NCBI GenBank assembly: GCA_903888485.1
Contig: CAISTS010000061.1
Coordinates: 60,487-124,486, forward strand
Source of the DNA: an uncultured bacterium
Lineage (GTDB): Bacteria > Pseudomonadota > Alphaproteobacteria > Rhodospirillales > Rhodospirillaceae
DNA length: 64,000 bases
Direction of reading: 5' to 3'
The position numbers and the translations under genes were made by a program. The notes under the pieces are model-generated. The model searched no databases, was not told where the DNA came from, and saw nothing but the letters and a program-made list of their open reading frames with translations. This document shows positions 1 to 7,930 of the stretch, one piece after another (the stretch's first letter is position 1; each line of letters starts with the position of its first letter).

Positions 1-102
1 GGCGATGGCCGGTGAAACGCCTTGATCGGCGGCTTGCAGTTGCCATGCGGTGAAGGCAAACGCAGCGCCGGCAAGAACGGTGGTGATCTTTGTCCAGCTC
101 AT
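1..102 (-). CDS. Exported protein, N-terminus only (cut by window edge)
   Basis: Only the first 34 codons lie inside the window. They begin MSWTKITTVLAGAAFAFTAW and read as a Sec signal peptide with cleavage likely after LQAA. A strong Shine-Dalgarno (GGGGAGG) precedes the ATG at 102. The mature domain is outside the window, so no function can be given. It lies just downstream of sthA on the same strand, about 50 bases away, and may be cotranscribed with it. Confidence 0.7.
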   Translation of the reverse strand, partial: MSWTKITTVLAGAAFAFTAWQLQAADQGVSPAIA

Positions 103-151
103 AGAAGCCTCCCCAAAGTGTGATCGCACAAGCTTACAGCGGGCGCAGGTC

Positions 152-1555
152 TCAGCCCAGCCGGTTGATGCCGTCGAAAGCGGCGGTCTTGTAACACTCG
201 GCCAGCGTTGGATAGTTGAAAACCGTGTTCACAAAATAATCGAGGGTGCCTTTGTGGGCCATCACGGCCTGGCCGATGTGGATCAGCTCGGCAGCGTCCT
301 CACCGATGATGTGCACGCCCAAAAGCTCGCGCGTCTCGTGGTGGAAGATCAGTTTCAGCAAACCCGTGGTGTCGCCAAGGATTTGTCCCCGCGCGATTTC
401 CTTGTAGTGGGCTTTGCCCACTTCGTAGGGGATGCCGGCTTCAGTCAGTTCTTCTTCATTGCGGCCGACCGTCGAGATTTCGGGGATCGTGTAGATCCCG
501 TAGGGAAATAGGCTCGGGGTGCAGTCGGCCTTGGTATTGAAGGCGTGGCATGCGGCGAGACGGCCCTGCTCCATCGAGGTTGAGGCAAGGCTCGGGAAGC
601 CGATGACGTCACCCACGGCATAAACGTGCGGCACGTTTGTCTGGAGGTTCTCGTTGACCTTGAGGCGGCCGCGATCGTCGGCATTGATGCCGGCCGCAGG
701 GAGGTTAAGAGGTCCGGTCGCGCCGGTGCGGCCGATCGAGTAGAGCGCTTTGTCCGTGATGATCTGCTTGCCGCTGGCAAGAATGACCTTCACGCGCGAG
801 CCTTTGTCGTCGTCCATGAGCTCAAGCCTGCTGACTTCCTCACCGAGACGCAGGGTCGCGCGATTCTGCTGCATATGGTGGGCAAGGTGGCTGGTGATCT
901 CGCGGTCCACGAAGGGCAGCAGGTGGCTGCGCTTGTCGATGACGGTCACGCGTACGCCGAGGGCGGCGAAGATGGTGGCGTATTCGAGGCCGATGACGCC
1001 TGCGCCGACCACGGTCATGGTGCGCGGCAAGTCCTTCAGCGTCAGAATGTCGTCGCTGATTAATATGCGTTGTCCGTCGAAGGGGATATTTTTGTCACGC
1101 GTCGCCATCGTGCCGACGGCGATGATGATTTTTCCGGCGGAGACATTACGCGTGCCCCGGCCGGTGGCATCCTCCATGGCAACAGTGTGCGGATCGACAA
1201 AGCGTGCATTGCCGACGGCAAGCTCAATGCGATTGCGCTGCAATTGATGGCGCGTGACGTCGATCTCGTGCCGGATGACGTGATCGGTGCGAAAGTGCAG
1301 GTCCGGCATGGTGATGTGCTGCTTCACCGTGTAGGACGAGCCGTAAATGCCGCGCTCGCGGTAGCCGGACAGGTGCATCACCGCTTCGCGCAAAGTCTTG
1401 GAGGGGATAGTGCCGGTGTTAATGCAGATGCCGCCGACGACACTCTGGCGTTCGATCACCAGAACGCGTTTACCGAGTTTGGCGGCCTGAATAGCCGCGC
1501 GTTGTCCGGCCGGACCGGAGCCGATCACGACCAAGTCGTAGTCAAAGGCCGACAT
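152..1555 (-). CDS. sthA: Soluble pyridine nucleotide transhydrogenase (SthA)
   Basis: A cytoplasmic FAD flavoprotein that equilibrates NADPH and NADH. The 467-residue length is normal for the family. Visible motifs are an N-terminal FAD site (VVIGSGPAGQRAA, near residue 10), a second dinucleotide site (VVGAGVIGLEYA, near 180) and the FAD-contact segment YAVGDVIGFPSLAS near 310. The region equivalent to the redox-active dithiol of dihydrolipoamide dehydrogenases reads GGICINTGTIPSK, with only one Cys. Loss of the second Cys is the known hallmark separating SthA from LpdA and glutathione reductase. The start at 1555 places the Rossmann motif at the usual distance. It is transcribed away from the metal-sensor operon. 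Confidence 0.93.
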   Translation of the reverse strand: MSAFDYDLVVIGSGPAGQRAAIQAAKLGKRVLVIERQSVVGGICINTGTIPSKTLREAVMHLSGYRERGIYGSSYTVKQHITMPDLHFRTDHVIRHEIDVTRHQLQRNRIELAVGNARFVDPHTVAMEDATGRGTRNVSAGKIIIAVGTMATRDKNIPFDGQRILISDDILTLKDLPRTMTVVGAGVIGLEYATIFAALGVRVTVIDKRSHLLPFVDREITSHLAHHMQQNRATLRLGEEVSRLELMDDDKGSRVKVILASGKQIITDKALYSIGRTGATGPLNLPAAGINADDRGRLKVNENLQTNVPHVYAVGDVIGFPSLASTSMEQGRLAACHAFNTKADCTPSLFPYGIYTIPEISTVGRNEEELTEAGIPYEVGKAHYKEIARGQILGDTTGLLKLIFHHETRELLGVHIIGEDAAELIHIGQAVMAHKGTLDYFVNTVFNYPTLAECYKTAAFDGINRLG

Positions 1556-1666
1556 GAATTCCCCTCTGGCGCTTCCCCAAGGGCGCTACGATGCCCCGGG
1601 CAACCGTAACAGGTCAACAGTGCTTTGGGTTAACCAGCTGGAATAATTGGTATTTTTGCTACTGCG

Positions 1667-2164
1667 TTACTGGCGCGGCGGCGGTGGGCCCGGCGGACCT
1701 CGCCGCGCGTTCCGCTGCCCCGGCGCGCGTTCGAGCATGCGCGCGAGCGCGCCGCGGTGTTCGGCGTCGAGCTTCGCAGCGGCTGCCGCGATCGAACGAT
1801 GGAAGGATGCCAAAGCCGCATCGCTGGCGAGCCGCATTTGCGCGAGCGCGGTGTCGAGGGCGGCGGCGTCGAGGGTCTCGGCGCGCACGAGGGCGGCGCT
1901 CTGCGCGCGCGCCGCGCGTATGTCGGCAATGGCCTTTTCGACGGCGGGACGTTCAGCGGCGAAAGCTTCGCGCAGCACGGTGCGCGTCGCCTCGTCGCCG
2001 CGCGGGCGGTCCATGGGGCGATCACCCGGCCCACGCATCGCCATGGGACGATCGAAGCCGCCAAAGGGATGGCCGCGTCCCACTTGGCCAACCATGAAGC
2101 CTACAAGCAGAGCATTGGCCAGCAGAGACACCAGCAACACCCATTTGATCGTACGTTCGCTCAT
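1667..2164 (-). CDS. Periplasmic heavy-metal sensor (Metal_resist / CnrX-like)
   Basis: A membrane-anchored periplasmic protein of about 165 residues with an N-terminal transmembrane anchor (VLLVSLLANALLVGFMVG). A Met/Pro/Arg-rich linker (FDRPMAMRGPGDRPMDRPRG) follows, then a long alpha-helical domain with scattered His (SFHRS, AEHRG) and a Pro-rich tail. This layout fits the Metal_resist family, which includes CnrX. I chose ATG 2164 because GAGG sits 6 bases upstream; a GTG at 2179 would overlap the previous stop. It is the third gene of a sigma / anti-sigma / sensor operon, so it probably transmits a metal or envelope signal to the anti-sigma factor. The actual ligand is unknown. Confidence 0.75.
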   Translation of the reverse strand: MSERTIKWVLLVSLLANALLVGFMVGQVGRGHPFGGFDRPMAMRGPGDRPMDRPRGDEATRTVLREAFAAERPAVEKAIADIRAARAQSAALVRAETLDAAALDTALAQMRLASDAALASFHRSIAAAAAKLDAEHRGALARMLERAPGQRNARRGPPGPPPPRQ

Positions 2165-2172
2165 TTTCAGCC

Positions 2173-2508
2173 TCACCACATCACATCGATTAGATCGGCG
2201 CCGTCAAGGTTGGCGGGCTCTCCGATTACCATGTCCATCGCCGTATCCATCTCTTCGGTCGTATCCTCGAGCGCGAAGCTTTGATCGTTCGGTGCGGCAA
2301 GGCCGAGCACGATGCCGATCACAGCGACCGCCAAACTCGCCGTCACGAGTCTGAGCGGCGCCAAAGGCCATGCCCCCCCGCGCGAGGCTGTCGCTTCGCG
2401 GGTGAGATGCTGTGTGGCGCGCGATTTCAGCCAGGGCGAGGGTGGCGGCACGTGCCAGTTCATTAAGGACGTTTCGAGCGCCTTCAGGTCATCGTGTTCT
2501 TTGTTCAT
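2173..2508 (-). CDS. Short membrane anti-sigma factor (CnrY-like by position)
   Basis: A 111-residue protein with a hydrophilic N-terminal half (about 1-45), one transmembrane segment (LVTASLAVAVIGIVLGLAAP, about 53-72) and an acidic periplasmic tail of about 38 residues ending VMW. Its ATG overlaps the stop of the sigma gene (ATGA, 2505-2508), so the two are translationally coupled. A small single-pass protein coupled to an ECF sigma is the usual anti-sigma layout. No zinc-finger HxxxCxxC is present. The role is inferred from topology and position, not from a recognised domain. Confidence 0.7.
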   Translation of the reverse strand: MNKEHDDLKALETSLMNWHVPPPSPWLKSRATQHLTREATASRGGAWPLAPLRLVTASLAVAVIGIVLGLAAPNDQSFALEDTTEEMDTAMDMVIGEPANLDGADLIDVMW

Positions 2509-3125
2509 GGGTTGTTCACCCCGTTCCTTGTGTTTGCAAGCTTCTCGCGCAAAGTTGCTTTGGCGCGGTGGAGAAGAGATTCGACTGCGCCTACGCTTGC
2601 CTTCAGAACCTCGCCAGCTTCGGCCAAACTCATCTGTTCATAAAAACACAGCGTGATCGCCATACGCTGACGCAGCGGCAGGGCAAGAACCGCGGCCGCG
2701 ACTTCGGCACTTGTCTCTCCCGCGGCCAATACGTTGTCCTGACTTACGGTCGCATCGGGAACGTGTGCGGCAGCGTCGAGGTTGGACATCAGCCATGGAC
2801 GGTTCTTGCGATGCAAGTCGACCATGCGGTTATAGACCGCGCGGCGCAGCCAGACTTGGAAGCTGGTCTTGGAAAGCCAGCCTTCGTGATAACTCAGCAT
2901 GCGCATCAGCACGTCCTGGGCGATGTCTTCGGCCTCGGCCTTCTTGCCCACCAGGCGATAAGCGATGCGATAGACTGCATCGGCATGGCGCTCCACCAAG
3001 AGCGCGATGGCCGCCGCGTCACCTTCGCGGCTGCGCTCGATCAGTGCGCTGTCGCTGGGTTCGGCGGTGCTCGCGGCGACAGCCGCAGCCTGCCCTGGGA
3101 TCCACTCCGCGCTCATGTCCGACAT
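2505..3125 (-). CDS. ECF-family RNA polymerase sigma factor
   Basis: A 206-residue sigma-70-family protein. The sigma-2 region is near residues 45-110, with YRIAYRLVGKKAEAEDIAQD and the RNA polymerase/-10 segment FQVWLRRAVYNRMVDLHR. Sigma-4 lies near 138-195, with a helix-turn-helix in QMSLAEAGEVLKASVGAVES. The N-terminal 25 residues are extra and low-complexity. It is the first gene of a three-gene operon with a membrane anti-sigma and a periplasmic metal-sensor protein, an arrangement known from cnrYXH/nccYXH of Cupriavidus, where the sensor releases the sigma factor. It probably autoregulates the operon from the 3126-3426 intergenic region. Confidence 0.88.
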   Translation of the reverse strand: MSDMSAEWIPGQAAAVAASTAEPSDSALIERSREGDAAAIALLVERHADAVYRIAYRLVGKKAEAEDIAQDVLMRMLSYHEGWLSKTSFQVWLRRAVYNRMVDLHRKNRPWLMSNLDAAAHVPDATVSQDNVLAAGETSAEVAAAVLALPLRQRMAITLCFYEQMSLAEAGEVLKASVGAVESLLHRAKATLREKLANTRNGVNNP

Positions 3126-3329
3126 GTCACCATAAAAGACGGCGCCGACGGGATTTTCCTGCTCTTCTCACCAAAATTATGGCGCAGGAAAGGCCGCCGC
3201 GGTGCGTCTCACTTTGTGTCCAACGTCCAGCGGCGCGGTTGGTCGCGAGTGGATTAACATATTGATTCTAAAAGTGTTATGGTCTCCCGCGGCGCCAAGC
3301 TCAACCTCCCCCGGATGGCGCCGCTTCTT

Positions 3330-3365
3330 GTCCCGGGCGGTCCCATACCCTGGACCGCCCGGGAC
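3330..3365. repeat. Perfect 14-bp inverted repeat
   Basis: Arms GTCCCGGGCGGTCC (3330-3343) and its exact complement (3352-3365) flank an 8-base loop. It lies in the roughly 300-base divergent intergenic region between the ECF sigma operon and the TPR gene, 61 bases before the TPR start. No T-run follows on either strand, so a factor-independent terminator is unlikely. A regulator site or an mRNA 5' structure is possible. I see nothing else recognisable in 3126-3426. Confidence 0.6.
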
Positions 3366-3426
3366 ACCTCCTGGCGAAAGTGCTATTTTAGTTGCCCTGA
3401 GCGGTAGCACCGACAGGGAGGTCAGC

Positions 3427-4056
3427 ATGTCGCTTCTTACCAAGCATCATTTTACCAAGATGGCCCTTGCGGGCGTGTTTGCGCTTTGCGTCGGCCTGCA
3501 GGCGGGCCCGGCGCGCGCCGTGGTCATCGTGCTGGGCGAGGGACTTGCCCAGAATTGCTATGAGGCCGCGTATGCGGTTTCCAAGAACCTGATGTACATC
3601 CCGCCGGTGCTGACCGGTTCGCAGATCGATCTGACGCCCGTGCAACTCTGCAACGCCGCGCTGGAGCAGCCGACGCTGGTCGGACGCAACCTCGCCGGCA
3701 CGCGTGTCAATCGCGGTGTGCTGCTGTTCCTCGAGGGCAAGCACGCCGCAGCGCTCGAAGACTTCGAGGCCGCGCTTCAGATCGACGATAGCATCGGCGA
3801 AGCTCATGCCAACCGCGGCGCCTCGCTGGTGGCCATGAAGCGCTGGGCCGACAGTATCCCCGCGATCACCAAGGGCATCGAGTTGCAGGCGGCAGAGATC
3901 GAGAAGTCCTACTACAATCGCGCCATCGCTAACGAGGAGTTGGGCAACGTGCGCGGCGCCTACTTCGACTACATGAAGGCCTCGGAGATGAAGCCCGAGT
4001 GGGAAGCTCCCAAGATGCAACTCGCACGCTTCATGGTCCGCAAGAAAGGCTCGTAA
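3427..4056 (+). CDS. Exported TPR-repeat protein
   Basis: A protein of about 209 residues. The start ATG at 3427 is preceded by GGGAGG with good spacing and opens a Sec signal peptide (MALAGVFALCVGLQAGPARA). The mature part carries consecutive tetratricopeptide units, for example NRGVLLFLEGKHAAALEDFE, EAHANRGASLVAMKRWADSI and YNRAIANEELGNVRGAYFDY. TPRs scaffold protein contacts in the periplasm or at the envelope. Two Cys occur in the mature N-terminal part (QNCYE, QLCNA). No enzymatic domain is visible and the partner is unknown. Confidence 0.8.
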   Translation: MSLLTKHHFTKMALAGVFALCVGLQAGPARAVVIVLGEGLAQNCYEAAYAVSKNLMYIPPVLTGSQIDLTPVQLCNAALEQPTLVGRNLAGTRVNRGVLLFLEGKHAAALEDFEAALQIDDSIGEAHANRGASLVAMKRWADSIPAITKGIELQAAEIEKSYYNRAIANEELGNVRGAYFDYMKASEMKPEWEAPKMQLARFMVRKKGS

Positions 4057-4086
4057 GCGGTTTCTCATAATTGTGCCACGTTCACG

Positions 4087-4368
4087 GTGCACAACGTGCG
4101 CATGTTCAAGTATGCATTTGGCGCGGCGCTACTGCTTGCAGGTTTTACGGCGGGTCCTGCCGAAGCGGCTTGCACCTGCATGTGTGTCGATGGCAAGCCG
4201 CGCGCCCAGTGTCCCAGCATTTTTGAGCAACCACCCGCGTGTCCCGCGAGCGTTTGCAGCGCAGCCGGTTCATCCAATCCGCCTATGACGCGAAGGGACA
4301 ACTGCCAGGTCGTGCAGACGGTCGATCCCGACACCGGAAAAATAGTCCGCCAGGTCGCGTGCAAGTAA
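4087..4368 (+). CDS. Small secreted Cys-rich protein
   Basis: At most 93 residues, starting at GTG 4087; ATG 4102 (MFKYAFGAALLLAGFTAG) is an equally good start for the signal peptide. The mature protein is short and Cys-rich (ACTCMCVDGKPRAQCPS, PPACPASVCS, DNCQ, VACK), which suggests several disulphides or metal binding. It follows the TPR gene on the same strand. No known domain is recognised. Confidence 0.6.
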   Translation: MHNVRMFKYAFGAALLLAGFTAGPAEAACTCMCVDGKPRAQCPSIFEQPPACPASVCSAAGSSNPPMTRRDNCQVVQTVDPDTGKIVRQVACK

Positions 4369-4552
4369 TAGCCCCTGCGGGTGCTGCGTCCGATACGCGA
4401 ATTCACCGCGCGTTACACACGTTACCTCCTCCAATATGACGGTTTCGCAAGGTAACAACCTTGCGGGCACGGCGTTCAGCTTTGGGGCGCGCGTGCCCTG
4501 CGCCGTGGACCCAGTCCGCGCCGCTTCATGTACCGCAGATGGGAGAATCGCC

Positions 4553-4810
4553 ATGAACCAGAAAAACCAATCACAGCCCCAGAAAGACCAATCGCAGCCG
4601 TCGCAGCAGACGCCGCATTCGGGCAAACAGGATCAGCAGAGGCAGCAGAACCTGGATGAGGCAAACCGCAACAAGCAGTTCGGTAACGCGCAAAACAGCG
4701 GCCAGCAGGCCCAACAGAACCGCGGCAACCAAAGCCTCGGCCAGAACGGGCCGCGCCAGTCCGATATGGGCGGCAACCGCAGCAAACAGAACAACTCGCA
4801 GCAGTCATAA
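4553..4810 (+). CDS. Gln/Asn-rich low-complexity hydrophilic protein
   Basis: 85 residues built almost only of Q, N, S, G, K, R and D, with no hydrophobic core, signal peptide or membrane segment. It resembles small disordered stress-type proteins. ATG 4553 has a GGGAGA ribosome site; upstream in-frame codons look non-coding. A weak GTAAC-N16-CGTT element (4452-4476) lies about 75 bases upstream, which hints at extracytoplasmic or general-stress sigma control. The hemerythrin gene follows on the same strand. Confidence 0.6.
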   Translation: MNQKNQSQPQKDQSQPSQQTPHSGKQDQQRQQNLDEANRNKQFGNAQNSGQQAQQNRGNQSLGQNGPRQSDMGGNRSKQNNSQQS

Positions 4811-4822
4811 GGCCGCAAGGTA

Positions 4823-4849
4823 TCTCCTCCCGCACGCCGCGGGAGGAGA
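4823..4849. repeat. 11-bp hairpin between small CDS and hemerythrin gene
   Basis: TCTCCTCCCGC and its exact complement are separated by a 5-base loop. It sits 12 bases after the stop of the Q/N-rich gene and 23 bases before the hemerythrin start, and no T-run follows. One arm resembles a Shine-Dalgarno and the other its complement. It could act as a partial terminator or an mRNA stability element; the function is not shown. Confidence 0.55.
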
Positions 4850-4872
4850 CGCGGTTCTTGAAAGGATCTCAG

Positions 4873-5610
4873 ATGCAACGTCAAACCCACAGCAAGGCGA
4901 GCAGCACGCGAAAGGCGATGAAACCCGCCATGGCCGCCAAAGCCAATAACAAGAACATGAAGGCCGCCACCAAGCGCGCCAAAAGCAAACCCACCTCGAT
5001 AAAGAAGAGTTCGAGCGCGAAAGGTCCCGATGCTATCACCCTGCTGAAGGACGATCACAAGGACGTCGCCGCGCTATTCCGTGAATATGATGCCGGCAAG
5101 GACAAGATGTCCGCAGCGCGCAAGGAAAAGCTGACCGAGAAGATTTGCGAGGAACTCAAAATCCACATGCAGATCGAGGAAGAAATATTCTATCCCGCCA
5201 TCGAGGAGCAGATGGCCGATGTGGAGGAAGTGGTCGGCGAAGCCAAGGTCGAGCACAAGACGTTTAAACGGCTGATTCGTGACATCGACAGCGGTAGCCC
5301 CGCCGACGAAGAGTTCGATTCCGATGTGAAGGTGCTGAGCGAGCACGTCGAGCACCACGTCAAAGAAGAGGAAGAGGAGCTTTTCCCGAAAGTGCGCAAG
5401 TCCGGCATGGACCTGAAGACGCTGGGAACGGCTATGGCAAAACGCAAAAAGGAATTGAAGACAGGCAAAGTCGCCAAAGACCGCGCAACCCTCGATGCGG
5501 TCATCAATACATGCGTCTATCAGCGAATCAACCTGCGCCAGATCGAAAAGCTGCGGTCGGGTTTATGCCGGTTGGTGGAATGGCAGAAAAGCCGCGCAAA
5601 AGGTGCGTAA
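4873..5610 (+). CDS. Hemerythrin (HHE) domain protein with Lys-rich N-terminus
   Basis: About 245 residues. Residues 1-50 are strongly basic (Lys, Ala, Ser). A hemerythrin HHE domain follows with the expected iron-ligand pattern: LLKDDHKDVAALFREYD, HMQIEEEIFYPAIEE, EHKTFKRLIRD and LSEHVEHHVKEEEEELFPKV. Such domains bind a di-iron centre and O2, NO or peroxide products. ATG 4873 is preceded by AAAGGATCTC. The basic tail is odd for a cytosolic hemerythrin and could bind nucleic acid or polyphosphate; that is speculation. Confidence 0.85.
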   Translation: MQRQTHSKASSTRKAMKPAMAAKANNKNMKAATKRAKSKPTSIKKSSSAKGPDAITLLKDDHKDVAALFREYDAGKDKMSAARKEKLTEKICEELKIHMQIEEEIFYPAIEEQMADVEEVVGEAKVEHKTFKRLIRDIDSGSPADEEFDSDVKVLSEHVEHHVKEEEEELFPKVRKSGMDLKTLGTAMAKRKKELKTGKVAKDRATLDAVINTCVYQRINLRQIEKLRSGLCRLVEWQKSRAKGA

Positions 5611-5655
5611 ATGTGGCCGCGCGAGTCCCGGCCTAAAAGCTACCGCGCCCGTCAA

Positions 5656-5680
5656 GAAACTTTTTCAGAGGGCCTCCGTT
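5656..5680 (+). promoter_or_regulatory. Candidate EcfG-type promoter (GAAAC-N16-CGTT)
   Basis: GAAAC at 5656-5660 and CGTT at 5677-5680 are separated by 16 bases. This is close to the alphaproteobacterial general-stress consensus GGAAC-N16/17-CGTT. The expected start site would be about 40 bases before the ATG at 5730. The paralogue at 43228 has the same layout, including the downstream CGTTTT-TATGC run. Confidence 0.5.
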
Positions 5681-5729
5681 TTATATGCACATCCGATTTT
5701 TGGTCGGTTGACTGCAAAGGAGTCTAACC

Positions 5730-6143
5730 ATGAAAAAGTATCTATTGGCTGCCGTGGCCGTGATTGGCCTGGCTGTTGTTATCCCGACCGTTGCGGCGCC
5801 GACGCCGGCCCAGGCGCAAGGGATTTTCTCGTTCAGCTTTGATACCGGCGACGTCCGTATGGCCTACCGCGACGGCTATTACGATAGCCGTGGCCGCTGG
5901 CACGGCTGGCGTGACGCCCGCGAAGCGCGTGAATTCCGCGCCCGCTATGGCAACCGCTATCGCGACATGGACCGGGACGGGATTCCGAACCGGTTCGACC
6001 GTGACCGCGACGGCGATGGCGTGCCGAACCGCTACGACAACCGTCCGAACCGCCCGCAGGCTCGCCGGTCGAGCCGCGACTGGGATGGTGACGGCGTGCC
6101 GAATCGCTTCGATGACTATCCGCGCAACCCCTGGCGGGATTAA
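5730..6143 (+). CDS. Secreted protein with DxDxDG calcium-type repeats
   Basis: 137 residues with a signal peptide (MKKYLLAAVAVIGLAVVIPT, cleavage near AQAQG). An Arg/Tyr-rich middle is followed by three copies of a D-x-D-x-D-G-[IV]-P-N-R-[FY]-D loop, for example DRDGIPNRFD, RDGDGVPNRYD and DWDGDGVPNRFDD. These resemble thrombospondin type 3 / EF-hand-like calcium loops. A strong AAAGGAG ribosome site is present. A shorter lipoprotein paralogue lies at 43228. It is probably a periplasmic or surface calcium-binding protein of unknown role. Confidence 0.75.
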   Translation: MKKYLLAAVAVIGLAVVIPTVAAPTPAQAQGIFSFSFDTGDVRMAYRDGYYDSRGRWHGWRDAREAREFRARYGNRYRDMDRDGIPNRFDRDRDGDGVPNRYDNRPNRPQARRSSRDWDGDGVPNRFDDYPRNPWRD

Positions 6144-6304
6144 CCGCTCGGATAACGTCTAAGCGGCTGGCGGCCAGGCCGGTGCTCAGGGCAACGGACC
6201 TGGCCGCTGGTCGTTTAACGCCTCAAAATTCCGTTCCGACGGGGTTCCCGGGAGAGTAAGGTGATGCCTAAGGGAACGGCGTCAGTTGACCTGGGGAGGT
6301 TTCA

Positions 6305-7921
6305 ATGAACATCCGTAGTCTAGCCTTGTCGGCGGTATTGCTGTCGACGACCGCGCTCGCGGCTCCTGCCTTCGCAGCGCCTTGCGAAACGCTCTGGGAC
6401 CTCAAGCTTCCCAACTCTGAAATTCAAGCGGCACAGACCATCCCGCCGGGGCTCTACCGCTCGCTCGACGGCACGATGCAGTCGGGCATGCCGGAGTTCT
6501 GCCGCATCGCCGTCGCGGCGCACCCGACTAGTGACTCGAACATCCAGTTTGAAGTGTGGATGCCGACGTCCGGATGGAACGGCAAGATGATCGGTCTCGG
6601 CAATGGCGGGTTCACCGGCAACATCCGCTTCAACGGCCTCGCCGAGCTGGTCAAGCTGGGCTACGCCGGCGTTTCGACCGACACCGGCCACTACGGCGCC
6701 GACGGCACGTTTGCCTATCGGCACCCCGAGAAGATCATCGACTTTGGCTACCGGGCCGTTCATGTGATGACCGAGCAGGCCAAGACGCTGGTGAAGGCGT
6801 ACTACGGACGCGCCCAAACGCGGGCGTACTTCACCGGGTGTTCGCAGGGCGGGCGCCAGGGCATGGTGGAAATGCAGCGCTTCCCGGAAGACTACGATGG
6901 CTTCATCGTGGGCGCGCCGGCGCACAACTGGACCGCGCACTACATTGCAGGCCATCTTTACCTCGCGCAGGTTCTTTATCCCAACGGGCCGAACTCGATC
7001 TTGCCCGACAGCGTCGCGCCCATCGTGGGCAAGGCTGTGAACGAGGCCTGCGACGGGCTCGACGGCTTGAAGGACGGAATTGTCAGTACGCCAAAGAAGT
7101 GCAAGCTCAATCCCGAAGCGCTTCTGTGCAAACCTGGGCAGGACCCCAAGACCTGTCTGTCGCCTCAGCAAACGGCGGCCGTCATCGGTTTCTACAACGG
7201 CGCAGGGGACCGGGTGCCCAAGGGCTATTACCCGGGCTTCGATTTCGGCGGCGAAGCCGAAACCTGGCCCAACACGCTGTCCAGCGATGTGCCCTACGGC
7301 GGCGAGCACGGCCGCCAGGGCGTGCCGTGGTTCAAGTTCTTCATCTACGACGATCCGATGTGGGACATCTTGAGCTGGAAGTGGACGCCCGAGAATATCG
7401 CCTTTGTCGAGAACAAGCAGGTGGTGCCGGGCCAAAGCATCGCGCAGGTGTTCAATGCGCTCAACCACGATCTGACCAAGTTCAAATCGCGCGGCGGCAA
7501 GGTCATCCATTTCCATGGCTATGGCGATCCGGACATCCCGGCGCGGCTGTCTGCCGTGTATCACGACGGCCTCGTCGATTTCGAAGCTAAGAAGGTCGGC
7601 AAGGCCAAGGCGCTGCAGGCGGTGGACGACTACTATCGCCTGTACCTCGTGCCGGCCATGGGCCACTGCGGCCGCGGACCCGGTCCGACCCTGAATGCCA
7701 ACGGCAACTTCGACATGCTCCTGCCGCTGCTCGACAAGTGGGTCGAGAAGGGTGAGGCACCGGATAACATCGTCGCAAGCAGGTACACCATCGCCAACCG
7801 GCCCGAGTCCGGGACCCAGATGACACGGCCGATTTGCCGCTATCCCAAGGAGTCGCGTTACAAAGGCTCGGGCGATCCCAATGAAGCGTCGAGCTTCACC
7901 TGCGTCGATCCGGCCAGCTAA
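6305..7921 (+). CDS. Tannase / feruloyl esterase family hydrolase
   Basis: 538 residues with a Sec signal peptide (cleavage near AAPAFAA). The family hydrolyses ester bonds of gallic, ferulic or related aromatic acids, so it may act on plant-derived polyphenol esters outside the cytoplasm. The nucleophile elbow is GCSQGG with Ser near residue 180; the paired Cys next to it belongs to the conserved CS-D-HC arrangement. The acid is likely in YGDPDIPARL and the base His in MGHCGRGPGP. Length and order match the tannase family (PF07519). GGGGAGG precedes the ATG. It appears monocistronic. Substrate specificity cannot be read from sequence. Confidence 0.88.
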   Translation: MNIRSLALSAVLLSTTALAAPAFAAPCETLWDLKLPNSEIQAAQTIPPGLYRSLDGTMQSGMPEFCRIAVAAHPTSDSNIQFEVWMPTSGWNGKMIGLGNGGFTGNIRFNGLAELVKLGYAGVSTDTGHYGADGTFAYRHPEKIIDFGYRAVHVMTEQAKTLVKAYYGRAQTRAYFTGCSQGGRQGMVEMQRFPEDYDGFIVGAPAHNWTAHYIAGHLYLAQVLYPNGPNSILPDSVAPIVGKAVNEACDGLDGLKDGIVSTPKKCKLNPEALLCKPGQDPKTCLSPQQTAAVIGFYNGAGDRVPKGYYPGFDFGGEAETWPNTLSSDVPYGGEHGRQGVPWFKFFIYDDPMWDILSWKWTPENIAFVENKQVVPGQSIAQVFNALNHDLTKFKSRGGKVIHFHGYGDPDIPARLSAVYHDGLVDFEAKKVGKAKALQAVDDYYRLYLVPAMGHCGRGPGPTLNANGNFDMLLPLLDKWVEKGEAPDNIVASRYTIANRPESGTQMTRPICRYPKESRYKGSGDPNEASSFTCVDPAS

Positions 7922-7930
7922 AAAGCGCGG

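Noticed and set aside
6320..7666. 448-codon open frame opposite the tannase gene
   Set aside because: It is the shadow of the tannase gene in a GC-rich region; the plus-strand protein has signal peptide, active-site motifs and ribosome site, the minus frame has none.
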